Assembly: GCA_019022495.1 (NCBI GenBank)
Contig: JAFEKR010000008.1
Coordinates: forward strand, 248,001-312,000
Direction of reading: 5' to 3'
Source: Epichloe hybrida
Taxonomy: Eukaryota > Ascomycota > Sordariomycetes > Hypocreales > Clavicipitaceae
Length of the DNA: 64,000 nucleotides
Shown here piece after piece: positions 12,115 to 23,438 of the stretch; the first letter of the stretch is position 1, and each line of letters starts with the position of its first letter. The position numbers and the translations under genes are program-made. The notes under the pieces are model-generated. The model did not search any database. It had not been told where the DNA came from and was given only the letters and a program-made list of their open reading frames with translations.

Positions 12115-14231
12115 TTTAATCTTTTCCTAGTAAACCTTTATTACTTACTTCTTAGCTTTACCCTTAAACTTATAATATTTTACTACTAGGATTAGTATAG
12201 TAAGGAAAGTGCCTTTTCTTACTTACCTAAATTTTTCCCTAATCTTATTAATATATGCCTTATAACTAAGATATACCCTTTATTATTTTTAGTCTTTAAT
12301 AATCTAAATCCCTAGGAAGAATCTTACTTTACCTTTCTTATCTAATTTATATGCCTCCTTTAGGCCCTTAGAAATGCGGTTAGTAATGCCTTTATTATCC
12401 TTATAAAATGCTATAAGAATATTATTTATAAAGAATATAAGGAAAATAGTCTAATCTTTTATATAAAATAAGCAAGGCTTTTCTTTACTTAATTTAAGCC
12501 TAAGCTTTATAAGAGATTTACTTAATTCCTTAAACTATAGTTATAAAAAGTCCTTTAATTTATAAAGGGCCTTAAGTAATTTTATATATTCTCTAAGGAT
12601 TATAAAACCTTTAGGAAGTTTATAAGTTATAGGTATTTTATTCTTTTTGCGTTTTATATAAAGAAAGGTATTCTTAATATTATACTACCTAGTCTCTAGA
12701 TTAAACCTAGTAACTAAAGCTATAAATACATAGAACATATAAGTAGTAAGCGTTATAGCATAGGTTTGTTTAATTATAGAGATGTCTTAGAGGTCTCTAT
12801 GCACATATAATTACGCTTTGTAATAGATTAATATCTCTTTCTTATTAAACTTATAAGAAAACACTTATTTTAATAGTAATAGCTTTAATTATGCTATAAA
12901 ACGCTTTATTTACTACTATATTCCTTATTCCTTTAGCTTATTAATCTCTTTATTTATTGCTTTTAACTATTTCTCTCTAAATAGATAATCCTTTACCTTT
13001 TTCTATAACTTTAGAGGTTTAGTAAGATTAAATTAATAATTAGTCCTTACCTTTCTCTTTAGGTTAAGGTATAATCTATTTTCTTTATTATAATACGTGT
13101 TAATTACTAAAAAAACCGTTTTATAGCTCTTAAAATCCTAATCTCCTAGAAAGAGCTTATAAGAATCTCCTTCTTTAGTCTTCCTAAATTTAGTAAAGAG
13201 ATCCTTTAGGTCCTAGAGGCTGTTAATAAGAGCTTTATTAAGTCCTTTCTTTTTCCTTTATATTAGTTAAGCGTAAGAAGGAATATTACCTTAAGCTCTC
13301 TTTATTTATAACCTTAAGCTTATTTACACACCTTCTTATATTATTATTCTAAGACTCTCTGTGATTTCTAACTATATAGCTAGTAATTCCCTTAAGCCTT
13401 TTACATAGGTAGCTAGTCTAGTATTTACTCCTATAGGTTTATCTTATTACTAGTTTTTCTTTACTTCTTTTTCTAGCTTAGGTAGTTTATTACCTATTAA
13501 GTTATTAATAACTTAGTCCTTAGTATTATATACTTAGTATTCTAGAACCTTATAAGGATATTAGCTCTCCTAAGCCCTTATAGTAGTATCCTGCTTATTA
13601 CTTATTAGATTTATTATTATATCACTCTCTTAAGCATGTAAATCTAAAGTATTTTGCTTTTTCTTACTTTACTAAGCTTTTAGATTAAGAGTCTCTTACT
13701 TTCTAATTATTAAATCTAGTAATAGCTAAGGTATTTAAAGTCTAATTTACTTATTAAGGTATATAGCTTCTTTTTCCTTTTATTAAGAAGTCTATAGAGC
13801 TTTTACCTCTAAGTTTAAACTCTTAGTCTAATCTTATTATAGTTTAATTAAAGTTAGCGTAAGGAAAAGATTTAATTCTTTATCTAATTCAGTGTTAATT
13901 TTAAGGGATTAGAAATATACCTTAAGCTTGTTAATTAATAGCTCTATTACGCTCTCCTTTATTAGATTATAAAAAATTAACTTATTAAATATAATGTTCC
14001 TTATTATTATAACTTTTCCTAGTCTTAGAATCTAGATATAATATATATTAAAGGCAAAGTACCTAATAAGATATCTAATATAACCCCTAGGATTAGTCTT
14101 ATAAAACTATCTATGTTTATTAGCCTTGCAATCCCTTTAAAGAGAATAAGCATAGTAGCTATATATATGTAATTTACTTTAATCTAGCCTTAAGTTAGCT
14201 ATAGGCTCCTTAATTAGAAGTTAAGTATTAT
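12115..14231 (-). pseudogene. Copia D polyprotein, integrase tail and reverse transcriptase (RIP-mutated)
   Basis: Minus-strand reading: near 14000-14110 the block GYIRYLIGYFA...IIIRNIIFN, which matches the copia 'GIFVGY...V.RDVIFDE' segment after the integrase core; then near 12440-12550 a stretch like ALYKLKDFL...LFYIKD (former 'LYGLKQS...CLF'), and RISKGLKEAYKLDKKGKVRFFLGI near 12330-12400, the RT 'DLG...FLGI' region. It continues at 5264 and below after removal of element C. D ends at 14231, where C' begins, so its gag and 5' LTR are not seen. Confidence 0.72.
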
Positions 14232-14518
14232 TGTGGCTTCCTTTGGACCTTCGGACAATAGATAGTCTAACCGTGGCCAAAGAGTGAAGTTACCGAAGGG
14301 ATGCACGCGATGCAATTAGATACATCACAAGCTACCCCGCTCTATTAGTAGTAGCACCACACTATAGCCTTACTTTTCCCCCTTTTTGCTTACCTTCTCT
14401 TCTAGCTAGATTTCTCTCCTTCTCCCTTTTCTCTTCTCTTTCTTATTAGCTATTATTATTAACTTTATTAAATTTAACTTTATTACACTAGTGTAAACGT
14501 TCCTTAGTGAAACTAACA
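14232..14518 (+). repeat. 5' LTR of copia C'
   Basis: 287 bp, TGTGGCTTCC to AACTAACA; inverted match to 11824-12109. Confidence 0.88.
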
Positions 14519-15044
14519 CTAATTAGTAGTTAATTATAACTATAGATAAGTTAGGTATTATAAGAAGAGACATTTCTACAAACACTATAGCTACTACCTC
14601 TTATTATACTAAATTAATAGTTATTATAGTAAAGAGGCATAACTACAGAGTGTGCTAAAGGAAGATAAACTAGAATCCTAGTAATAGGCTTATTAGACTT
14701 CTAAGAGATTAATCTATTAACTCTTAGGCCTTTAGGATATTTAGTTAATTATTAATCTTATTATCTATTATAAGAAAACTAACTAAATAACTAAATCTAT
14801 TACTATAAGGTATTTTATTTAAACCTAACGTTAAAAACAATCCTTAGCTAAGCTAGCTAACCTATATAACCTCCTTTTACACTCTCTTTATAACCCCTCT
14901 TCTCTCTTTATAGCTTTTTGCGCCTTAGTATTCTAAATATTAAGTTATTTCTGCTTTTACGCTATCTTTATAGCTTACTCTTCTCTCTTTTTACTATTTT
15001 TCCCTCTTTTATACTTTTTCTATTATTTTTCGTTATTTCCCTCT

Positions 15045-15160
15045 ATTTATCCTGTTAATCCTATTAATCCTGCTAATCCTACTTATCCTATTCTATTTAT
15101 CCTATTTATTCTATCCTATTTATCTTATTTATCCCGTTTATCTTACTTATTTTATAAGCA
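15045..15160. repeat. Leader minisatellite of copia C'
   Basis: Tandem CCTGTTAAT / CCTATTAAT / CCTGCTAAT units, the reverse complement of 11195-11310. Confidence 0.72.
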
Positions 15161-15339
15161 AAGCTCTAGGCTCTATTATATTAATTATAGCACTTTTACC
15201 CTATTTTTATTAGCCTTATTAATTTAAGACTAATATTACTAGAGAGATAAAACTAGAGGGCAAAAGAATAATAAGGGGCACTCCCTAAAACACGCCCCTT
15301 TCCTCTAAACCCCTATAAGTATCTTTAAAGATAACTATC

Positions 15340-16926
15340 CTTAAAAGACCTTAAGAGAATAAACTCCTACTATATCTATAACCACTTACTAGTAAGCTTA
15401 TAAGAGATTAGAAAGAATCTAATAATCTAGATTCTAAGACTACTATATAGCCTAAGCTTAATAATTATATTATAGGGTTTATTAACCTTAGTAAGCGTTA
15501 GGGCTAGAGAGATAATAACCTCTAGGAATTATTCTAAGAGGACTTTAAAGGCTAGTCTAAGGACACCTTTAAAAGAGTAAATAAGGATATTATAAGAAAG
15601 CTATATAACTCTCTATAAGATTATAGCGTTCTTATTAAATAAGGCCTAGGATATTTAATCCTAGTATTACTTAAAAAAGTGCTTTATTAAACCTTAATAC
15701 CTTATTAGCTAGAAGAAAGGTTAAGATTCTCTAAACTGCCTTAAATATAATCTCTATAGGCCATTACTATAAAGACCTTACCTAATATTCCTAGCTCCTA
15801 AAGGGAATAATTACTATATTCTCTATAAGAACCCTTATAATAATCTTAGTTATATTAGAAGCTTAACCCTTAATAGTTTAATTTCCCTCCCTAATACCTT
15901 CTTTCTAATAAGTAAATTATAAAGAAAATCTCTAAGCTTATAAAGATATATAAGAATAGTAACTATTATAGTAAAAAGCTATATAACTTTCTCTTACTAA
16001 AGCTTATACTCTTTAAGAGTAAGTGTAACTAGATTAACTTCCTTAAGTTATATTTTAGTAAAGCATTCCCTATTATATTAATAGGAAATACTAAATAGCA
16101 CTTTCTTAATTACCTTACTAGTAAGAACCTCTTATATAAAGAGATAATTATAAATATCTATTAACGCTTTAAGATAGAGAGTAATTAATAATTTTACTAA
16201 TATAAATAAAGTAATATAACTCTTAAGAACATTATTACTTAGAACCCTAATAAGACTAAGCTTAAGTGCCTTAAGATTTTATTAACTACCTTAAAGAGAG
16301 TCTATAGAGGGCTATACCTCTCTAATATAGTAAATATAAAGCTCTATAAGTAAACCTTAAATATAGTCTCTAGTATCCCTAAATATTAGGTAGTGAAGTA
16401 TATACACACACTAGGCTTTAAGAACCTTACTAGTAACCTCTATAAATTAATTATAATTATAAAGAGTAATATAAGAAGTAACTAATACCACTAGCATTAA
16501 GATAAAGACCTATTAGAGGTAATGTTTATAGACTGCTAATATAGCTAATAAAATTAAAGAGACTAAGGAAAAGAAGGTTATTATAGTAACTTTAGATAAC
16601 CTAAGCAATGCTTTATCTATAGTAAGAGTAGCTACTAGTTATTAAACCACACTAATGCTAAATATTAGAAAGAGAAAGAGAGGTAATAGGCTAGTAAGAA
16701 CTATTATTTACCTCCTATAGAGAAGAAGTTTTAGGTATTTCTTATTTTATTTAAAGGAAATAATAGTAATAATAAAGAGGAAATAGAAAACTAGGAAATA
16801 TAGCTTAAGGCCTTTACTTAGGACTAAGATAATAGTAATAATAATGTTAAGAAGAAGCTATTATTAAAGGCATAACTTAGTATTATATAATTCTTTTACA
16901 TAGGATTATAAACAATAGATAATATT
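15340..16926 (+). pseudogene. Copia C' gag-like region, interrupted
   Basis: Same stop-filled gag-like frame as 9400-10950, on the plus strand. The 3' end is replaced by the E1 LTR at 16927. Confidence 0.5.
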
Positions 16927-17712
16927 TGTTAAAAATAAGACCTATTTTTAGCCCTTTCTAGTTAAAGGACCTTTCTATTACTAGCTTGCATTGCAAGCCT
17001 AACAGCTGCACTGCAGCTGTCAACGGTCGCGAAGGTGGCTGTCAATAGCTACGTCGCAGCTGTCAACAGCTGCGACCGACCGTGTGGATTATTCAATTGC
17101 GTTGTGGCTACAAGCGTAGCTACAACCGCAGCGCCACTAGTAATTAGGTAAGCTAGGGTAACGTAAGTAGGTTACCCTATAGCTATCTTTGACAGCGATT
17201 TTCTCTTTAACTAGAGGTCGTACAAAAGTCTTGCATATAGCAAATTGAAGCTAGAAGACAGGGCTTTCATTTTATGCAGGAATATTTTTTGGACCAAAAT
17301 TTGGTGCATACGGGTTGCTAGTTTGTATAGTGGTAAGTTGATTTTTTGGATTTTACATACAAATGAATTTTGCGGAAAATAAAAAGTGGCCCGTAAGACC
17401 TCTTTAGCGGTCCGGATCCACCGATACGGTCAGTAAGTATATAAGAGGAAGAAGATCTTTTTAATCTAGCTAGATAGCTAGGCCTCTTAATCTAACAGCC
17501 ACATTGCCTGTATAACGTCACTAAAATCAATTCTATTAGTATATAAGATATCGTAAAAGTCATCTAGATTGAATTCTATTAGTTAATAACTACCGAAACC
17601 TTCCGTTACGTTGCGTTAAATATTTTAACGTGGTGGTTCTACTAGTCCCCAACCGTAGAGCCGCACATGTACAGCTATTGCTAGCCAGCAACTAGCTCCT
17701 TACATTTCAATA
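16927..17712 (+). repeat. 5' LTR of copia E1 (786 bp)
   Basis: From TGTTAAAAATAAGACC to TACATTTCAATA. Against the 817-bp LTRs of E2 it lacks 31 bp between two GTGGAT direct repeats (near 17081). Its first 200 bases are rich in CpG and CAGCTG palindromes. Confidence 0.9.
17054..17075. promoter_or_regulatory. Palindrome with paired CAGCTG boxes in the U3 of copia E
   Basis: Two 10-base arms (TCGCAGCTGT and its complement) around CA; further CAGCTG copies lie at about 17000-17040. The same palindrome is at 45956-45977. Could be a transcription-factor site or a structural element; role not known. Confidence 0.5.
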
Positions 17713-17723
17713 GGTTATAAGCC
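17713..17723 (+). other. Primer-binding site of E1, half-tRNA(iMet) type
   Basis: GGTTATAAGCC directly after the LTR; the less mutated E2 copy has GGTTATGAGCC. This is complementary to the anticodon loop and stem region of initiator Met tRNA (GGCTCATAACC), the half-tRNA primer used by Drosophila copia and yeast Ty5 (established for that group). Confidence 0.72.
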
Positions 17724-17775
17724 CAGACTATCACTATAAAATTCTTTCTAGTGCACTTTACGTATGGTTACAGAA

Positions 17776-18042
17776 GACTTCCCTTCTATAAAACAGGAAG
17801 GACCCGCGAGATAGAAGCTATTCCCTTCTATAAAAAAGGAATTATTATGGTTACAGAAGACTTCCCTTCTATAAAACAGGAAGCGCACAAGCGATACAGA
17901 AGCTTTGCCTTCTATAAAAAGGAAGTTTAGTGAGAATAGAAGCTTTTCCCTTCTATAAAAAAGGAAATTTAGCGCGGATAAAAGCTTTTCCCTTCTATAA
18001 AAAGGATTTTCAGTACGAATAGAAGACTTCCCTTCTATAAAA
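17776..18042 (+). repeat. Leader tandem array of copia E1, 7 units of ~41 bp
   Basis: CTTCTATAAA recurs at 17783, 17824, 17867, 17909, 17950, 17991 and 18031. Each unit holds a TTCC...CTTCTATAAAA..GGAA inverted motif able to form a small hairpin, and a TATAAAA string. E2 has 4 units in the same place. Confidence 0.85.
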
Positions 18043-18049
18043 TTAGAAG

Positions 18050-20843
18050 ATAGCTACCAATCAACAAGGTCAAGGACCTCCAGTCCCTAATCTTAGTGCG
18101 CAAGAGGTTCTAAATAACCAGCTAAAAGAGCAGGTTATTAAACAACAAAATGCTATTAATCTAGTCATACAGAAGCTAGAGTCCTTAACTTTAGCTATTA
18201 ATAATAGACCTATGGAGGGTGTGGAAGCTACTAAGCCCGCTAGTCAGCAGCAAATTCAGCAGCCTATTCAAGATAAGGCACCTGAATCTAGCTTTGTACA
18301 AGCTGCCTTTAATAATTCAATTATTAAGGAATTTAATAAGAGGGTTTATAGCTTCCCTAAGACTGCTAAGCTTAAAGGAGCTGAAAATTTCAATCAATAA
18401 AAACAAGTCCTAGCTATCCAATTTAGAGCTTTAGGCATGCCTAATTTTCTAGATAATCCGGATATTTCTAGGGCGCTAGGGGACGCTAACCAAGCTATTA
18501 TCCTAATGTTACTAAGGGATAGTTATACGGAAGGCCCCCAAGCCGCTATAACTTGGCAAAAATCACCTGAAGAAGCCTATAATTTACTTGTACGGCAGTA
18601 TTCACATAGCGTTAAAATCCAGAGGGGGTCCCTATATTCTGAATTTTATAACCTGAATTTTCATGGATTTAAGGGGACTTTAGAAGCCTTTAATGCAGTC
18701 TTTAATAATCTACTAGCTAGATTATCGATTTCAGGGGTCCTAATTAATCCTATAGATCAGGTTAATCAATATCTTCAATCCCTAAAATCAACCTTCCCTT
18801 AGTGGGCTAAGAGGCAACGATTTAGCATGCGTACGAATAGGGCTATAGGGGTCCCCCTAGAAGCCCTAAATCTTGAATTTCTAATGGCAGACCTTCTAGC
18901 TAAACAGAGGGATAAGTCATCTACGGTAGCCAAAGCCCTGAATTATAGGGCTAAAGACCTAGAAAAGGGTGCTAAAGACAAGGAAAAGGCCCCTAAAGGT
19001 TAGAAGAAGAAGAAAGAAAGCTCTGAAGAAAATAAGGGCTTTTCTAATTCTAATAAGAAGAAAAAGAAGTAAAAGGGTTAAAAATCAGATAAAAAGGATA
19101 CTAAAGAACTTACAGAGGGTTCTTTTATGCTAGGAAATTATAACCTTTCTAACGGAGCACTTAATCCGTACAAGAAACCTAGTAATTACAAGACTAGTTA
19201 TAAGAGCTCTAGCAATAGTAGCTCTAATTATAGCTCTAGTGATTCGGATAATGAAAAACAAGAAATTAATACCTTAAATGGTTTTAATTATTACAGTAAA
19301 GACATGAAAAAGGCCCTATTATATGATATAGGTTTGACTATACATATAGTTAATTCTAGGGAGGTCTTTAGGGATTATACCCCTTTTAAGAAGGGGGAAT
19401 CCGACTCTATTATAACTAGTGGTGGCCCTATTTATCCTAAGGGTCACGGTAGTGCTGTTTTTGAGGTCTTATATCAAAATAAACCTAATAAATATAGGAC
19501 CTTAGTGCTAAAGGATACTCTATATTTTCCTTAGCTTAATGTTAATATAGTTAGTGGCCTTATTCACTATATATCTAGCGGTTGCTTTATAAAAAACCAT
19601 CTTTATCTTAAAGATAGGTCTTGTATTGCTGCCCTAGATATAGTAAAACATGGTTTTTTCTTTCACGTTAAAAACCAATTTACACTAACGTTACATAAAG
19701 GGCCCTGTAAAAAATCTCATTATATCTGACCTTTTACCTATGCTAGCTTTAGGGGTCATAGCTATCCAATTAGCTACCCTATAGAGGTTCAAATTCCCTC
19801 TAAAAAGCTGGATTAGGCTTCTGATTTGGACGAAATCGCTGAAATCAACGAAGATAATGATATTGAAGAAGTCGTACGGGATGATTTAGGGGATTTAGTC
19901 CCTTCTCCAACGCCTATAGCCCTAGGCTAGGTCCCTTATAAATCTAAAGATATAGATTTAGGGGTGTTAGAGGGCCTTAGTGAAGAAAAAAGGTCCCTAA
20001 TACCTCCCCAAGAGGCCTGTGGTTCTCAAGGGGCCTAGCAGGGGACTGACGGAGAGGGCCCTAATCTAGACCTAAATCTAGACCCTAATTCAGGCCCTAA
20101 AGACCTTTAATATCAAAAGTTACTGGAACTAGCTAGCCTATGGCATATACGATTAGGGCACCTAGGGCTTTCTTTGCTAAAGAAAATAAGCCTTATAACT
20201 AAAGGAATCCCTGATTTTTCTAAAATTAAGGATAAAGACTTTAAATATATAGCTTGTGATTAATCTAAGGCAGTTAGAAGACCTAGGAAATTAGCTATCC
20301 CTAACCCCCCTAGAGCTCTAGATCAAATAGAGGGGGATACGCTAAAAATTAGCCCTATACTATATAATAAATAGTTAATTTGCTTATTTCTAGTTGATCG
20401 AAAAACTAGATATAAGTGGGTGTTCTTATTACCTAATAAGGAAGGCCTAACTGTTTATAGGGCTATTAAGGGCTTCTTTAGAGGGCTTAAAAATTAACTA
20501 GGTTAATATCCTAGGCACCTTCACTTTAATGGGGGCTAAGAAATTAATTCTAGTTGTTAAACTTAGTTAAATTCTAAAGGGATTAAATTTACGACTTCTA
20601 GTCCTTATATCTATAAGCAAAATAGATTAGCAAAGCGTTCTATTCGTACTATTCTAGATTAATTAAGGGCTACTATCCAGTGGGCAAAATTACCCTTATA
20701 TCTATGGTGTTTTGTATTACCTGTAGTTGTTAACCTAGTTAATATAACTGCTAATATCACAAAGGATAAAAGCCCTAAACAACTGCTAGCTAGGGAGCTA
20801 AATCAGCCCTATACGACTGATATTAGCAGTATTAGAGCCATTA
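18050..20843 (+). pseudogene. Copia E1 gag-protease-integrase polyprotein, RIP-broken and truncated
   Basis: One continuous frame from 18050 (ATA where ATG is expected) with scattered TAA/TAG stops, leaving open stretches of 62 (18212-18400), 121 (18437-18802) and 135 codons (19127-19534). Gag: Gln-rich start and an NLLVRQYS...LNFHGFKGTLEAFNAVFNNLLARLS capsid-like part, then a Lys/Glu-rich segment. Protease: LLYDIG, former DTG. Pre-integrase and integrase: WHIRLGHLG, CD.SKAVRRP, then FLVDRKTRYKWVF and a decayed NG.AERSIRT block (NRLAKRSIRT). No zinc knuckle seen. Sequence stops in the region after the integrase core. The protein could not be made. Confidence 0.85.
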
Positions 20844-21629
20844 GGACATACACTAGATCTCTTATAGCTTACCTAGCTACCCTAGGTTAGACCTAGAAAT
20901 AGGGCAAAATAGAGGTAAAGGGGACTTACTTTAGGCCTTTTACCTTTACCTAATTTAATTACTTCTAGGTTAAGGACTTCCTTAAATACTTATCTAAGGT
21001 TATAAGTTCCTAGGTAGATTAGAGCTAGAATAGCACTAAAAATAAGGTACTTATAAAGCTTAGTGATATTATAGTGTGTTTTTCTATATAAAATATTAGT
21101 ATTTAAACTAGCACTAGACTAGAGAAGCCTTAAATAGCTTCTAAAAGAAATAGGAAGGAAAAGAACCTATAGGAAATTTATTATAAAAAAAGAAAAAAGG
21201 TTAAAACCTTAAGGGGGGAGGAGCTCTCTTTTATACTTAAGAGAGGGGGGGGGGGGACTAACTATAATATTAGCTAGAAAACAAAGCATAAGATAAGTAA
21301 ACGCATAGATAGCGCGTAACTAATCTAGGAGTAAAACCGCCTAGTTACTAAGCCTAAATCACTTACCCCTTACTATAATTAAATAAAACTATATGCTTAG
21401 ACTTTATAAGATATCTAGACTAGTGCTAGGCTAGATTTAGCTAAAAAGTAAGGTACTAGAAGAGTTAGAAGTAAAGCAAATAAAAAGTAAATTATTATTA
21501 TAAATCTAAATTCACTATGCCCTAGGGCAAAGTAAGAGATATAAAGCTAGGTTAGAGTAAGACTAGACTAGCACTAAAGAGAGCTAGTTAGGACTATTAC
21601 TATACTTTTTCCTTTCTTTTTTATTTTCT
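20844..21629. other. Unassigned AT-rich stretch with a G12 tract
   Basis: Starts where E1 loses homology to E2. It holds a purine-rich run ending in twelve G (21245-21256) that resembles a polypurine tract before a 3' LTR, but no matching LTR was found in the window. Several CpG sites survive near 21300-21345. No credible reading frame. Confidence 0.4.
21245..21256 (+). other. Possible polypurine tract (G12)
   Basis: Run of twelve G preceded by AGAGA, followed by ACTAACT. Typical of a retroelement plus-strand primer, but the element it would belong to is unknown. It could also be sequencing-prone homopolymer length. Confidence 0.35.
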
Positions 21630-21829
21630 TTAGGATAAGGCTAGCGTAAGCTAGCACTAAATACCTATAATTAATCACACCTAATGCGGTGCAAACCTAA
21701 AAGAGGGTTAGTGCTAGCCTATTAATAGACATAAGGGGGTTTTTCTTCCTAGCAAAGGGTTTTCCCTCTTAACTAAGCGGATAGAGTACTAGGAACAGCT
21801 ACATAGTTAGCTAGCTAGCGTAAAGAATA
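21630..21829 (+). repeat. Short dispersed repeat S (~200 bp), copy 1
   Basis: From TTAGGATAAGGCTAGCG to GCTAGCGTAAAGAATATAT. A closely similar, inverted copy is at 59817-60013, where it is flanked on both sides by TA dinucleotide runs. No reading frame; both ends contain CTAGCGTAA in the same orientation. Class unknown. Confidence 0.75.
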
Positions 21830-23138
21830 TATATTTAGCTAGGAAGGTTTTTTTATTAATAAGGTATCTTAGAATCTTATAAATACTGTTTTTTAGGAGG
21901 ATATTTTATATTATTACTTACTAATAATAGTGTATATATAGAATCTTCTTTAAAGTTATTTTACTAGTAGTAAGTTAGTAATAGAGACACTATAAGAATA
22001 TAATAAACTTTAAGATTTTAAAAGAAGTTTACTTTAAAGTAAACTTCCTAGGAGATTTCTTAGTTAATAGATTTTCTTAAGGTATTAATAAAGGTAAAGT
22101 TTAAGTATAAGACTTAGATATAGTAAACTAGCTATAAGTTAGCTATAATAGACTAAATAGGGAAGTTATACTAATAAGAGTATAAACTTATAAGCTAGAT
22201 AAGGGTAAGAGACTAAGATAAATAAGGATAAATAATAATAATAATTAGGGACTAAAAGTGGTTAGTAACTACTAAGTAATAGTAATAAGAGAGCTACTAC
22301 TTAGCTAGTAAGGGTAACTTATAAGGTTAAGGGATATTATAAAAGAAAGGAAAAGTGTAAAAGGGGGGAAAAATTAGTCTCTTTTATATTAACCCTAGAC
22401 CCCTTAAGTAATCTAACGCACTATATATAAGTAATTTATAAATCATAATAATAACCATTAGCACTACTAAACATATATATGCTTAATAGCTATAAGCTTA
22501 TAGTAACTATAATATAAGCCCTTTAGTTAGACTATTTAAAACCCTAGTATTAAGTACCTTATTTATTTAACTAATTATGAAAATTAATATAGGTTATCTA
22601 TATTATTTTTTCTAGCTATATAATAGGTAATAACATTTATTTTACTATAGTAAAGCTATATATAGGCTACTATTAGAACATTACTAACTATAATAAGGGG
22701 TTATTTTTAATTAGTAGCATTATTATTATTATTTCTTTTTATTTACCTATATATCTAGATATAAGGTGCCCTATCTTATTTTCCTTATAAAGCTTTAATA
22801 TAATAACCATGCCCTAAGTAAGTAGCTTATTTTATAATTAAGGTTAATTATATATAGGGGGGGTATTATATTAGGAGTGTAAAGGTTAAAGATAGGATAT
22901 TTATTAAAGTAAGTCTTTAAAGAACCTTTAGGCTATATAAATAATAAAGAGGCTAGCTAGCTATAAGATAGCTATATGCTTATAAAGCAAGGTATTTATT
23001 AAAGACTATGTATATTATTAGTGCTAGGTTAGAGATTAAAACCTTCACGTACCTGCCCCTAGCTAGCATTTATCTAGCAGTGACTGCGATAGTCTTAGCT
23101 ATCACTTCGTTCTTAACCTTTCAGTGCAAGCCGTGACA
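21830..23138 (+). mobile_element. Gypsy family B, second 3' fragment with 3' LTR
   Basis: Aligns with 2465-3790 and 30000-31318: the 3' non-coding part, G-rich polypurine tract (22857-22863) and LTR. Left end abuts repeat S. The last ~90 bases keep CpG and CpA. Confidence 0.87.
22869..23138 (+). repeat. LTR of gypsy family B (270 bp)
   Basis: TATTAGGAGTG to GTGCAAGCCGTGACA. Confidence 0.9.
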
Positions 23139-23438
23139 GTTATAGGCTATATAGAGATTAAAGGAATAAAGACTAGGAAAAGGGCTTAGCTATATACCTA
23201 AATAATAGTAAAGTTAAGGATAAGAGATAATATTTTAACTATAATAGCCTAGACTACCTTATAAATAAGTGTGATAAGCTAAGGAAAAAGCCCTAAGATA
23301 AATAAGGAAACTTCCTAAGGTAAAAGTAAAGGCCCTTACCTTTGCCTTAAATACTAAGGTACTAATTAGGCATTAATTTCATATATTAGTTACTATTTAT
23401 AGGTATAAAGACATTAAAATAGCAGCGGATTTAGATAG
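23139..23438 (+). pseudogene. Gypsy A, upstream piece (left of the B1 insertion)
   Basis: Stop-filled plus-strand reading between the B fragment and the B1 insertion; it continues at 31324 once B1 and one GATAG are removed. Position suggests the part of the polyprotein upstream of the RT, but no motif is certain. GATAG at 23434-23438 is the left target-site duplication. Confidence 0.5.
23434..23438. repeat. Target-site duplication GATAG, left copy (B1)
   Basis: Matches 31319-31323 exactly; both directly abut the LTR ends. Confidence 0.9.

Larger units (their letters stand above)
14232..16926 (+). mobile_element. Copia C', 5' part of a second copy of C in inverted orientation
   Basis: 5' LTR, leader minisatellite and gag-like region of C read on the plus strand; it matches the reverse complement of about 9420-12109. 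Cut at 16926 by element E1; its 3' half is not found beyond E1. The outer left end (TGTGGCTTCCTTT) is little affected by RIP. Confidence 0.85.
16927..20843 (+). mobile_element. Ty1/copia retrotransposon E1, 5' LTR through integrase, 3'-truncated
   Basis: 5' LTR, half-tRNA primer site, tandem leader array, then one long frame of gag, protease and integrase that aligns with E2 (minus strand) until about 20843, where homology ends. Reverse transcriptase, RNase H and 3' LTR are absent. Presumed left target site is ATATT (16922-16926) inside C'. RIP is lighter than in B, C, D or A: many CpA sites survive. Confidence 0.9.

Noticed and set aside
17776..18042. Regular ~41-bp repeats considered as a CRISPR-like array
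   Set aside because: Eukaryotic context, units contiguous without unique spacers of constant size, and located in a retrotransposon leader present in two copies.
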